A stretch of 64,000 nt of DNA, taken from the NCBI GenBank assembly GCA_032622095.1, contig CP136066.1:46780911-46844910 (forward strand), in the 5' to 3' direction. The DNA comes from Siphonodentalium dalli (taxonomy: Eukaryota > Mollusca > Scaphopoda > Gadilida > Siphonodentaliidae). Within the stretch, counting starts at the first letter, position 1. The number at the start of each line of letters is the position of its first letter. The translations under genes were made by a program, and so were the position numbers. Below the pieces are notes generated by a model. The model was not told the DNA's origin and did no database searches. It saw only the letters and a program-made list of their open reading frames with translations. Below are positions 34,950-46,488 of the stretch, one piece after another.

Positions 34950-36412
34950 CTGCAAGACATTAGTTTGCAACTATATGGTTTTGGGTCCTACATTGTTTTG
35001 GCTGAGTGTCAAAGTGTGTGCCAGGAAAATGTCGACAAGCTGCCAAATGACGTCAAGTGTGTCCATATATGTATATAGCGGCCATATATTGCAATCTTTG
35101 TCAACTGGAAGATATGTTTGGGTTGCGAAGTAATCGCTGCCGTTTTCCGAACTATAATCATTCCGATCACCGAAGCCACGGCAAACTGTGACCTCTCGAT
35201 GATTTCTCGACAAAATCTAGCAGAATGTTTGACCGCCTGACAAAAAAATCAAGGTGTAAAGTAAATTAATTAACATATTTACAAATCGAAATCAAACAGC
35301 GCTAAACTTTCAAAAGCAACACCCTTGAAAGAAAGCAAATAATTTTACTACCGCCAGGTCACGGATGCGTGTTTTGTCGTATAAAGTTTTTTTCTCTGCG
35401 GATTTTGTAAATTCAGGTATCCGACATCAAGATTTTATCGGCTGGCCATCTGTCAACCTTGAGCAATATTTTGTTAGCGCCCTAAAAAGTATACCCCCCC
35501 CCCCAATTTTTTCCCAGACGTAAAACTTGGAATTTGTTGCAATTCACATGACTAATCTAGCAAAATGTATATATTTTCACGAAGCTAAGACATAATGACA
35601 CTATGTTGGGCCAAAATTGAAACTCACCACCCAAGATGGCCACCAAAATGGCCACCGGAAGTTGAAAATATGACATTTTTTCACAAATATCTTCTAGATC
35701 AGTTCATGCTGTTTGGAACTGGTTGACTAATATGACATTATTTTGTATTTTGTATATTAACTAACCATTGGAGCAATTAAATATGCAATTATTGGGGTCC
35801 TATCCACTTGTGATCCCTCAAAAACTCGATTTTACAGAACGCGGTATAAAATTTCACAAAAAATCACAACTGGGATTCTAGTCATATTTCAAAAATAAAT
35901 GAACAGAAGGTTGCAATTAAGTGAGGCATACTATTACCTATGAATATTCCAACTAATAAAACAAAAAATCTTACTTTGGCTCAAAATGGCTGCCAAAATG
36001 GCCGCCAAAATATGGAAAATGGTCAATATTGCCCTAGGGTGTCCTGTAATCGCTTACAAGTTGTGGTTGATGTACAACACTGGCGATTATGGCTTCTATA
36101 CATTGAATACTAACATGTCTGCTGCATCATGGTTAAGTGTTACTGTTGTCATCACTGACATCACCAAAAATATTGGAGTTTTCTCACGAAAACTTGACAT
36201 AAATATCGGCAAAAATTAACTTTTCGGGTTTGGACAATTTTTTCTAGTAATATTGTAACTATCTTTGAATTGAAAGGTGTCTATTGTATTGGTCTATCTT
36301 AAATGTGTCACACTACGGTGTTTATAGACCAAATTGCTCAAGATGGCTTCCAAAATGGCAACCAAATTGGTAATAAGTTATGTTTGTTACATATATCATT
36401 ATAACATTATCT
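34950..36412. other. Unassigned DNA with a dispersed 'aaaatggccncc' repeat
   Basis: An 80-codon frame at 34971-35213 (minus) does not resemble the expected Rossmann exon. Between 35627 and 36380 the motif 'caagatggccaccaaaatgg' recurs in variant forms about three times (near 35630, 35985 and 36340), probably a diverged repeat. A poly-C run lies near 35496-35506. Confidence 0.4.
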
Positions 36413-36452
36413 ATTATATATTTTGAAAGATCTGTGTGTGTATGTGTTTGTT

Positions 36453-36492
<40 letters not shown>

Positions 36493-38124
36493 AAATCGAT
36501 GGACTCGAAAACGACTAAGCCAATTTCGATGAAATTTGGTATTTTAGGGTATTTTCGGCCGGAGACGAACATAGGCATATTTATTTGTCCGTGCGAGGTC
36601 AACTTTTCACGTGCGGAGGTCAAATCTATTTTTACGCCGTTTTTGCGCTAATATATTTCAGTTCGGTGCTCACAAATCGATTCGATATAGCGCGAATAAT
36701 AAATTGCCAGTCATATAATTTGCACGGTTAGAATCTGTGTGGCTTCATCTTTCCAACGATATATAATATGTATGTATCCGTTTTAGTTATCTGCCTCAAT
36801 TATTAGGTACAAGTGGTACGATGCTTTTATCAGGATAAAATCAATGCGTAATTTCTATGACGTCGTCAGAGGTCATAAAGTTAGATTACGTTAACTCTCA
36901 CCCTGCCGATGCATTTGACTGTGTCGCGTTAACTCATCACCGGCCGAGGTATCCGCAAATGACATTGGGCTATATATCTCCGAAACGGGTGTAGCTATCG
37001 ACTTGAAATTTGGTATGTGAATGTATCTTGCCCCGGATACGAATTTTATCGGGTCGCCGAGCACGTGCGACGCCAGCTTCGCGCATGCGCAGACGAGATC
37101 TCGGAAACGGGTTGAGATATTGACTTTAAATTTGGTATGTGAATGTATCTTGCCCCGGATACGAATTTTATCGGGTCGCCGAGCACGTGCGACACCAGCT
37201 TCGCGCATGCGCAGACCAGATCTAGGAAACGGGTGGAGCAATCGACTTGAAATTTGGTTTTTTAATAGCCCGGACGAAGTCGGGTCACCTTCTAGTCTAT
37301 TATATATTTTGAAAGATCTGTGTGTGTGTGTGTTTGTTTGTTTGTGTGTGTGTGTGTGTGTTTGAAATCGATGGACTCGAAAACGACTAAGCCAATTTCG
37401 ATGAAATTTGGTATTTGGATGTGTTTTCGACCGGAGACGAACATAGGCATATTTATTTGTCCGTGCGAGGTCAACTTTTCACGTGCGGAGGTCAAATCTA
37501 TTTTTACGCCGTTTTTGCGCTAATATATTTCAGTTCGGTGCTCACAAATCGATTCGATATAGCGCGAATAATAGATTGCCAGTCATATAATTTGCACGGT
37601 TAGAATCTGTGTGGCTTCATCTTTCCAACGATATATAATATGTATGTATCCGTTTTAGTTATCTGCCTCAATTATTAGGTACAAGTGGTACGATGCTTTT
37701 ATCAGGATAAAATCAATGCGTAATTTCTATGACGTCGTCAGAGGTCATAAAGTTAGATTACGTTAACTCTCACCCTGCCGATGCATTTGACTGTGTCGCG
37801 TTAACTCATCACCGGCCGAGGTATCCGAAAATGACATTGGGCTATATATCTCGGAAACGGGTGTAGCTATCGACTTGAAATTTGGTATGTGAATGTATCT
37901 TGCCCCGGATACGAATTTTATCGGGTCGCAGAGCACGTGCGACGCCAGATTCGCGCATGCGCAGACGAGATCTCGGAAACGGGTTGAGATATTGACTTTA
38001 AATTTGGTATGTGAATGTATCTTGCCCCGGATACGAATTTTATCGGGTCGCAAACGGGTGGAGCAATCGACTTGAAATTTGGTTTTTGAATAGCCCGGAC
38101 GAAGTCGGGTCACCTTCTAGTATA
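36413..38124 (-). repeat. Composite repeat in reverse orientation, 872-bp tandem duplication
   Basis: Two tandem copies have a period of 872 bp (for example 'gaaatcgatggactcgaaaa' at 36492 and 37364). Each begins with 'ttttgaaagatctgtgtgtg' and ends with 'gacgaagtcgggtcaccttc' then ctag. This is the reverse complement of the unit type at 17.3-19.5 kb, while the monomers at about 37000-37240 match those at 19.5-21.8 kb. The two copies are nearly identical over the 36600-36960 / 37472-37832 stretch; copy 2 lacks part of the last monomer near 38050. ORFs here are artefacts. Confidence 0.85.
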
Positions 38125-38394
38125 TATATATAATCCGAAAATGTAGCAAATTGTGACCCATTTGGTTATTATACGTGTTAGTTAATTAACTGACAATTAA
38201 ATGTTCTATTATGGCTGTACCAGTTCCGTATAGGGCATGACAAATTCTTTTTAAATTATGGAATTTTGCGGAGAACTTCTTTTGTGATTCTGACCATATT
38301 ATTGGAAGGAAATGGGCAGAACTTTGAGACGGAACTGAGATGAACCATAATATGTGACTCTTCTGGTCCATTATGATAAACAAATATCAACTGG

Positions 38395-40480
38395 ATACAG
38401 GATGGGTGCCAAGATGGTAGCCAGGGAGTTACTCTATGATCATAGGTGAGGTGAATAGGTATACATGGAGTTAGTGTATGTCATGAATGATGTGAATATG
38501 TATACAATGAGTGACTATATGGCTATGAGTGTGTTGTCCATAGTGACATGTATAGGTATTCAGGGAGAGGTCATGGTCAGGTGTGTGGTGAATCGGTATG
38601 AATGTAGTTGAGTGTATGGTGTACCCCGCTCGACAAAACAAGTGTCCATTGGCACCGCGGTGTATTTGCCGTTCGACCGCGGTGTAAGCGTTTGTAACTG
38701 CGGTTGAGCAAGTACACTGAAGCCGAACGGCAAGTACACCATGGCCGAAATATGGAATCCACTTGCTAATGGCGCTTTCTGCGCACTGCGCCATTAGGCA
38801 TACTATTAGGTCCACTCACTAATGGCGCGCGCCGGAAGCGACACAAAGTGCGCCATTAGGGTATGTTTCGGCGCGCGCCGAAAGCGCCGAAAGCGACAAA
38901 ATGTGGGCCGATCGGCGCACTTTTTGTCGCTTTCGGCGCTTTCGGCGCGCGCCGAAACATACCCTAATGGCGCACTTTGTGTCGCTTCCGGCGCGCGCCA
39001 TTAGTGAGTGGACCTAATAGTATGCCTAATGGCGCTTTCGGCGCGCGCCGAAAGCGACAAAAAGTGCGCCATTAGTAACGCGCCGAAAGCGACAAATAGT
39101 GCGCCGTAACGGCGCTTATTTTGTCGCTTTCGGAGCTTTCGGCGCGTTACTAATGGCGCACTTTTTGTCGCTTTCGGCGCTTTCGGCGCATCGCGCCGAA
39201 AGGGCCGTAAGCGCCATTAGCAAGTGGCCCTAATAGGATTCCATACCGAAAGGCAACTACAACGCGGCCGAATGGCATGTGCCCCGTGGTTAGATTTCTG
39301 GTTTGTATTCATTTTTCAGTTTAATGAACGTACACCGCAGCAACTTCACCATGGCCGAATGGCAAGTACACCGCGGCCCAACTATAGTTAGCCGGTGTAG
39401 CCGCCGTGTTGTAGCATTTCGGCCGCCGTGGCAACGATAACCGCACCGTGTGCCTGTATGGACATTGATGTGGTGTATGGATATAGCTACATGGTCATGG
39501 GTGGAATGTACATGTGTTTCTGTGTGATCACGGATGGGGTGTGTGGATAAATAGTGAGTGATTTTATGGATACGGGTAATGTGTATGGTATACATATTCA
39601 CCTCACCATTGGCAATGTCACTCACTGTATCCCTATTTGTCACACCATAGCCGAATAGCCACTCAATATATACTAATACACCCCAGCCATGTCAGTATAG
39701 TCACTACATGTGTGCATATGCACATCATCCATGGCCATATAGCCACTCGCTATATACACATACACCTCGCACATGACCATATATCAACATCATTGTATAC
39801 TCGCATAACCTACACATGACCATACAGCCACGAGTCGCCAAGCAGGAACACCAGGTATACTCACACACCTGACACATGACCATTTAGTCACTCCCGGCAT
39901 AGATATTCATTACATTGATGTCACTCCGTGTATACCTACTCATTTCACCATTTACCATACAGTCACTACCTGTATACAAATTCCACACACAGTCATATAC
40001 ATGTAACCACTCGATATATACATATCAAGCCCACCCTATACCATAGAGTCACTCCAGGTATATATGCACCTCACCACTGGCCATTCAGTCCTTCCAGATA
40101 ATGGCAGATATACAAAAAACCCACACACACGACGACTCATACCATCAATACTTGCATATATACATCACACATGACAATTCAGCAACGTACTGTATAATCA
40201 TACACGCCATCCATTATCATACAGCTAATCCCTACACACATACCAATGATAATACATAAACGAGATATAAATATATACATCCCATCCGTTACCACAAGGA
40301 CACTCCCTATATACCCACACGATAATGTCCACCAGCTTACTCCAGGTATGCATATACACTTCAATCATGACAGTACAGTCATTCCACGTATACCACACGC
40401 ATTGTCCGTAACCATAAACCCACTCACGATTTATCCACACACCCCATCCATGATCATACAGAAAACACATGTACATCCCT
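38395..40480. repeat. Diverged minisatellite field that switches strand near 39.6 kb
   Basis: Left of about 39605 the motifs run as 'gtgaatatgtataca', 'catggtcatgggtgga' and the like. To the right the complementary motifs dominate ('atacacctcgcacatgacca', 'catacagtcactacctgtat'), repeated at roughly 40-60 bp. A second motif, 'cgcggccgaatggcaagtac', is scattered at 38640-38750 and 39240-39440. A foldback element (38751-39245) is inserted in the left half. Confidence 0.65.
38751..39245. mobile_element. GC-rich foldback element, copy 2, with nested palindromes
   Basis: A 495-bp element begins tatggaatccacttgctaat and ends ...taataggattccata. It contains a 248-bp near-perfect palindrome (38788-39035, centre about 38911/38912, two mismatched pairs beside the centre) and a second, less perfect one centred near 39110. 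Arms are built from 'ttttgtcgctttcggcgc' modules as in copy 1. The hexamer ccgaaa flanks both ends, a candidate 6-bp target duplication. The palindrome yields near-identical 60-residue ORFs on both strands, which are not genes. Confidence 0.85.
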
Positions 40481-41850
40481 GGGGCGACCTAATAAACCAA
40501 AGCTGCAACATTTAATCTAGGAGCTAATACAGCCGAATTTAGTACAATTTACAACGCCCCCCCCCCCACACATGCCTCTTAACACTTATTCGGCGCCTGT
40601 GATTCTGTTTTCAACGACATACAGTGTAAAGAAACCAAATTTAGTTTATTCGTATTCCGATAAAGGTAAACCACAATGTTGTGAATGTACCTGGTAACAT
40701 CCCGGTATGACATTAACCGTGATCCTACCGTCTTCAAGGTTTACCGATTATGAAAAAAACTACGGTAATGATATTCATAATATGTAGCCAAGGGTGTAAT
40801 TATGGGTACGGCTGGACGGTTTTGGCCGTACCAATATTTTGCTGGCAAAGGAGATGATATACTTACATGCAAGACCGGGATCGATCACGGCCCAATGCAT
40901 TTCGGATCAGTTCAGCTCCAATGTTAACAATCCTGCCATTCCGGGTATGCCCAATTAACTTATTAAAAGTATTGGAACAACGAATTGATCATAATATTTT
41001 AGCAGTACTCGTAGTTATGATAAGTTGCATCATATTCCGTGCATACATGTATGCATATGCATGGTATAGATCTGGCGTTATATATAAACACACCGACCAA
41101 TTAATTACCCTTTCAGCCATAACACAAACTCCTTTCCAATATAGGGCTGTATTATGATAGGCCTATTCCTATTCTTTCAACCAGCTTGCATGCCGCATCA
41201 ATGGCAATGCACATGCAATTTGGTGGGGGACTTCGGATGAGCAAATTCCTCATTAACGTCGGAAGTGATACCCGATTTCATGTTCCCCACCTTCCAAACT
41301 ACACCCAGATATGGTGTATGTACATGTACTTACAGGTCAGACATTCTCGTACACTGCTGAAGTTGGATAAAAAATATTTCCGGAAAAAGCCTGGTTAGTG
41401 ATCATGACATTTGAACTACTGACCGATCAGGACAAGCCTTTTTTCAGATTTATCAAGGTCGGCGGATGTATGTAAAAACATCACCACTAAGAAGAACATG
41501 CATGGAGAAAGAGACAAACTTTATTCTTATATTCATATTGATACAGAAATGCCTGAAGTATATGAACTTTTAAGTTAAATGTTCCGAGATCTAAACCTGC
41601 ATATTATCAATATCACAGTTTCACGACCGATATCAGAATACAGTGTCATTGTAACATTGAACCGACGCAATAAACCAACAAAGACAAGTAAGTCACTATG
41701 TGGACTGTTCATTCGCTAAGCATTTGCACATGCAGACATTTAGACAAAAGTTTGTTATTCAACCTTAAATTTTCTTCTGTGATGTGTGATGGTCAGCCAA
41801 AAAACTGGTGCTCAAATAAATGTAACTAGCAGTCTAGCATGCAGTTGAGT
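40481..41850. other. Unassigned DNA with a poly-C run and a tRNA-like patch
   Basis: A run of C lies near 40556-40565. Apart from the tRNA-like patch at 40868-40945, nothing was recognised. Confidence 0.35.
40868..40945 (-). repeat. Possible tRNA-derived SINE fragment
   Basis: On the minus strand 'tggcaggattgttaac' resembles an A-box and 'tgatcgatcccgg' about 50 bp later a B-box. A gtaagt follows directly. The same strand can be read as GRIVNIGAELIRNALGRD, which superficially resembles an SDR strand, but there is no good acceptor site and it is out of order for the dehydrogenase gene. SINE remnant is the preferred reading. Confidence 0.3.
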
Positions 41851-41927
41851 AGATCATGCCATGAATCTCTACTAATGCTAACGCCGTCTACGGGCGTTAG
41901 CATTAGTAGAGATTCATGGCATGATCT
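41851..41927. repeat. Perfect hairpin, 35-bp arms, 7-nt loop
   Basis: The arms at 41851-41885 and 41893-41927 are exact reverse complements (left arm starts agatcatgccatgaatctct), with loop gtctacg. The short direct repeat 'agcagttga'/'gcagttgag' lies just outside. Confidence 0.92.
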
Positions 41928-42075
41928 AGCAGTTGAAGCTGTTCAATTCGAAGTAATTTTCCCACATCATGATCAACTGCGTTGTTGGAACATCGGCACG
42001 TTATATAAATAAAATATGGTTACTACAATCATGTATATATAACACCATTGGATCTTGATATATGTACTCCACACT

Positions 42076-42180
42076 CCCCTCATCAACCTCTGCAGTGACA
42101 TACATCGGCGAAATTGTAATTATCACTCAGAGTGATAATTACATTCGCCGATGTATGTCACTGCAGAAGTTGATGAGGGG
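42076..42180. repeat. 105-nt hairpin with ~50-bp arms
   Basis: The left arm starts cccctcatcaacctctgcag and the right arm ends ctgcagaagttgatgagggg. Pairing is continuous except for one mismatch and a 2-nt bulge, with a 3-nt loop region around 42128-42130. It lies 150 bp from the previous hairpin. Confidence 0.92.
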
Positions 42181-42497
42181 ACTGATCATGTATATAATCT
42201 ATACCACCAATGTCAGGATCGAGTTTATCTAACTCAATATCACAGTAAATATTACCCGGTACTGATTTCTATTTTTCTAACCACTTCTATATGTATGTAC
42301 ATGTATATATATATATATCAGTAAACAAAGTAAAATGCGTAATTTTTAATGCAATTAATATTAAACAATTCCCCCCAGGGCAGGCCCCCCGAACTCCCCT
42401 CTTGTGTTATCCTCCACTCTTGTATGTCTTTTCTGCATATCCATGTATATGACCTTAGCTATTCTAATCATGTGGGCATTGAGTAGTCCAAAATTTA

Positions 42498-43266
42498 CTC
42501 TAGATCACAGGGGCCTGTAACGCGCTCCGCTGTCCGCCCCCCTTTTGCATTGCCCATATACGTCGCCCTATATACGCGCCTTCTTCGCGTTAATGGAACA
42601 TTATATAGACAAGGGTAACTGTAGAAATTCAACGTTTCACCATCGCTCGGGAGTCGCACAAATTTAGCCCATTCACCCCAGTAATGATAACGATATATAC
42701 ACGGATGGATCGGCAAAGAATTCATCTTTCAATAAATACCACAAACTCCCATCAGAAACATTCATACACGTTGCATTTGATAAAATTTTAACCACCGAAT
42801 ATTGTCTCCGGAGAGCGTATTTTTTTGGTTTGATCCGGCTCAGACAGCAATGTCGGACATGTGTCTCTAAATTCACCACCTATACAGTTTACTATCATTA
42901 AAAATCGATCAAACGATCAACTAAATATCTGGAACTTAGTGATTTCCTTTCGACTAATAATTTATTTACTCATACAAATCAACACATTGTCAGTAAACAA
43001 TTCTAATAGAGGAGAAATCTGTCGATAATTCCAACTTTAAAAAAGATATTTGTCAAGTGACACAGTTCCTAATTTTAATATTCATTGTGACCTGACCCTT
43101 CCATGACTGACATAGTAGAAACAGCCAATCACCGCTCAGTGTTAGAATCGAGGTCAGGTCATAATGAATATTAAAATGAAGAAGGCGCGTATATAGGGCG
43201 GCGTATATGGGCAGTGCAAAAGGGGGCGGACAACGGAGCGCGTTACAGGCCCCTGTGCTCTAGATT
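42498..43266. mobile_element. Element with ~89-bp terminal inverted repeats
   Basis: The left terminal repeat (42498-42586, containing 'caggggcctgtaacgcgctc') is the reverse complement of the right (43178-43266) with few differences. The ~590-bp interior has no ORF of note. A second inverted repeat (43072-43097 with 43152-43177; 'attcattgtgacctgacc' type) sits just inside the right end. It is non-autonomous; the superfamily is not determined. Confidence 0.75.
43072..43177. repeat. Inner inverted repeat, 26-bp arms
   Basis: attttaatattcattgtgac at the left pairs with gtcataatgaatattaaaat at the right. The loop contains 'agccaatcacc'. It abuts the right terminal repeat of the element at 42498-43266. 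Confidence 0.8.
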
Positions 43267-43439
43267 GAATGTAAAGGACATCTTTATCCCGCAGATTTTC
43301 GACTAGGTAGACTGAGCGGTTGACAGAAACGTTTGTTGATATATTAATATTAATAAATATCTAGAATTTTGAAATTAAATGATTAAAAAATACAGTGTAC
43401 ACTATAAAATATGGCAGGACAAATTTTTCTATACAGTTG

Positions 43440-44790
43440 TTTCCAATGTATAAAACAGGTCTGGGTGATCCATTTGTGCTTAAGAATAAATTGTAATGAT
43501 TTGTGCTCATTCGTAAATAATTTGCGCTTAAGTGTAAATAATTTGTGCTTAAGAGTAAATAATTTGCACTTTTGCGCAAATAAGGAATAAATGTGAAAAT
43601 GCATTACCTCTCATACACCTATACAAATTGACAAACATGTACAAACTGTAAACAAAATTTCAATATTTCAAAAAATTGGGAGTTCCTTCTCTTAAAATTT
43701 AGTTAGACCAGTGTCAGAGAAGGTATTGCCAGGAAGACTTTAGACCTATTGGTCTAGGCTCTTTAGACCGATCGGTCTAATAAAGAACGCTCGGTGGTTC
43801 ACCCATATGTGATGCGATTTTAACATGTGTACCTTATTTGCGCTTGAGCATAAATATGATCCATACATTTTCGCTTAAGTGTGAGCAATTTGCCCATGGC
43901 ATCCCTTACACCTATTCGCCTAGACCTGATAAATTACCATGAATCATGATAATTTTCAAACAGAATGACAACTTTTTATCAAATAAACTGACAAATGTCT
44001 TTTTTAACTTTAAGATTTTTGTTAATGAAAATTTTATGTCTTAGCTATTGGCAAATTGTCAACATTCAATCTATTTAGACTGATTGGCCAACAAATTTAG
44101 ACAGATCGGTCTAAATAAAGATTGATTTGTGGTTGGTTCACCCATATTGTTATGCTTATTAAGCATATTCAGGGCTCAAAATAGATTTAATTTAGCGAGA
44201 ATCAAATTAGTCATAAAGCACAGAAAATTTAAAAGTATGCTTAAGCGCACTGCCATTACACTTAAGTGTAATATATTTTTACATATAATGACATCAGCTA
44301 TGGTAGATATTTGTCATAAGTTACTAGCATCAGTATAATTGGCTGCATCCATTTCAGCTTCAGGGGAGTTTTCACATACAATGTATGTAATTTGAGTTAC
44401 ACTTAAGCGTAATGACATTGCACTTAAGTATAACGGCATTACGATTAAGCGTAATTGCATTATTCTTAAGTGTAATAGATTATGCTTTGAAAAGCATAAT
44501 GGAAATCTGAATTACGCTCGAAATCATAATGACTTAATGCATTACGCTTCGCCTTAAGCGTAATTGGCTATTAAATGTGAATTTGGCCTCCCATATATGG
44601 GATGTGGTTTTAACATTTACTTCTTATTTGCGCTTAAGCATAAATATGAAAATTATGATATTTTTGTGCTTAAGCGTAAATGATTTGCATTTAAGCATAA
44701 ATAATTTGCGCTTACCGTCTTGCGCATATGCCGTAAGTGATTTAGGCTTAAGCGCAAATAAGGAATAAAGGTAAAAATACGTGCCATTCC
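43440..44790. repeat. Cluster of CTTAAG-centred and GATC-centred palindromes
   Basis: By my reading thirteen exact CTTAAG hexamers lie between 43480 and 44745, nearly all in a wider self-complementary context (ttgcgcttaagcgtaaat, attacgcttaagcgtaat). Another palindrome, ttagaccgatcggtctaa, occurs near 43762, with decayed forms near 43739, 44077 and 44100. Two halves (about 43480-43960 and 44560-44880) share further blocks such as 'gcgcaaataaggaataaa' and 'cctgataaatt'. There is no credible ORF. Confidence 0.8.
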
Positions 44791-45364
44791 ATACACATGA
44801 CCTAAAGTTCTAAACCTGATAAATTGCTGTGGACATGACCAACTTCAAACGGCATGACAATTTTTTATCAAATATACTGAGAAATGTCTTTTTCAACTTC
44901 AAGTCTTTTTGATGAAAATTCGTTACGTTTTATCCATTGACAAAGGCATAATTTTATTTGTTGAGTTTGAAATGTTCTGTCACTTCTCTATCGTGATGGC
45001 GCCCATATATGAAACTGAAAGCATCCTATAATTAATAGTTAGTAGATAAATACCTGTCAAGATTCCCCAAGATTAGATTATCCGGACGTCGGGAAACATA
45101 TCTGTGATCACCCATTGAACCAGTCTAAGTTATTTGCTGTGATTTTTACTCTAGAATGTGTTTCAGTCGCTTCGAAATTAAATGGCGGCGCCAGTCTGGA
45201 CATGTGCTATACGGAAACAATAACGATAACTCTTGAAGACTATTAGTCAAAACCAATATATGGTATTGAACATGTCCTCAAAACCAAGGTATTCAGATTT
45301 TGTTTTGATCAAAACCAAGGGAATCAGATTTGGTATTGATCAATACCAACAAAAACCGAATATA
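44791..45364. other. Unassigned DNA
   Basis: It has a weak repetition of 'aaaaccaaggnattcagatt' near 45280-45330. Nothing else was seen. Confidence 0.35.
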
Positions 45365-46488
45365 TTGTCAGTGTATACAAGAACGTGGCGAAAGGGAGTG
45401 GGTGACTAGGGTGTCAGTTATACAGGGACGCGACGACAGGGAGTGGGTGATTGGCGTATCAGTTATACAGGAACGTGGCGACAGTGAGTGGGTGGTTGTG
45501 GTGTCAGTTATACAGGGATGTGGCGACAGGGAGTGGGTGTTTGGCGTGTCAGTTATACAGGGAAGCGGCGACAGGGAGTGGGTGATTGGCGTGTCAGTTA
45601 TACAGGGACGTGGCGACAGGGAGTGGGTGATTGGGGTGTCAGTTATACAGGGACGTGGCGACAGGGAGTGGATGATTGACGTGTCAGTTATACAGGGACG
45701 TGGCGACATGGAGTGGGTGATTGGGGTGTCAGTTATACAGGGACGTGGCGACAGGGAGTGGGTGATTGACGTGTCAGTTAGACAGGGACGTGGCGACAGG
45801 AAGTGGGTGATTGGGGTGTCAGTTATACAGGGACGTGGCGACAGGGAGTGGGTGATTGACGTGTCAGTTATACAGGGACGTGGCGACATGGAGTGGGTGA
45901 TTGGGGTGTCAGATATACAGGGACGTGGCGACAGGGAGTGGGTGATTGGGGTGTCAGTTATACAGGGACGTGGCGACAGGGAGTGGTGATTAGGGTGTCA
46001 GTTATTCAGGGACGTGGCGACAGGGAGTGGTGATTGGCGTGTCAGTTATACAGGGACGCGGCGACAGGGAGTGGGTGATTGGCGTGTCAGTTATACAGGG
46101 ACGCGGCGACAGGGAGTGGGTGATTGGCGTGTCAGTTATACAGGGACGTGGCGACAGGGAGTGGTGATTGGCGTGTCAGTTATACAGGGACGTGGCGATA
46201 GGGAGTGGGTGATTGGGGTGTCAGTTATACAGGGATGTGGCGACAGGGAGTGGGTGATTGGTGTGTAAGTTATACAGGGACGTGGCGACAGGGAGTGGTG
46301 GTTGGCGTGTCAGTTATACAGGGACGTGGCGGCAGGGAATGGGTGGTTGCGGTGTCAGTTATACAGGGACGTGGCGACAGGGAGTGGTGGTTGGCGTGTC
46401 AGTTATACAGGGACGCGGCGACATGAAGTGGGTGATTGGGGTGTCAGTTATACAGGGACGTGGCGACATGGAGTGGGTGTTGTGGTGT
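45365..46488. repeat. 45-bp minisatellite, about 25 copies
   Basis: Consensus unit: gtgtcagttatacagggacg followed by tggcgacagggagtgggtga and ttggg. The period is 45 bp (occasionally 44), so all frames stay open for long stretches on both strands (219 codons plus, 173 codons minus). The predicted peptides are pure 15-residue repeats and there is no promoter or splice evidence, so it is annotated as a minisatellite. Confidence 0.92.

Noticed and set aside
34971-35213. 80-codon ORF directly upstream of the NNAG exon, considered as the first dehydrogenase exon
   Set aside because: It has no TGxxxGxG motif and runs through the splice acceptor region; it is not SDR-like.
38819-39004. Near-identical 60-codon ORFs on both strands
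   Set aside because: They are a mirror effect of the 248-bp palindrome in the foldback element.
40868-40960. GRIVNIGAELIRNALGRD reading as an SDR exon
   Set aside because: There is no good acceptor, it is in the wrong position relative to the other exons, and A-box/B-box-like motifs explain it better.
45330-45989. 219-codon plus-strand ORF
   Set aside because: It is read-through of a 45-bp minisatellite; the antisense strand is equally open and 44-bp units break the frame.
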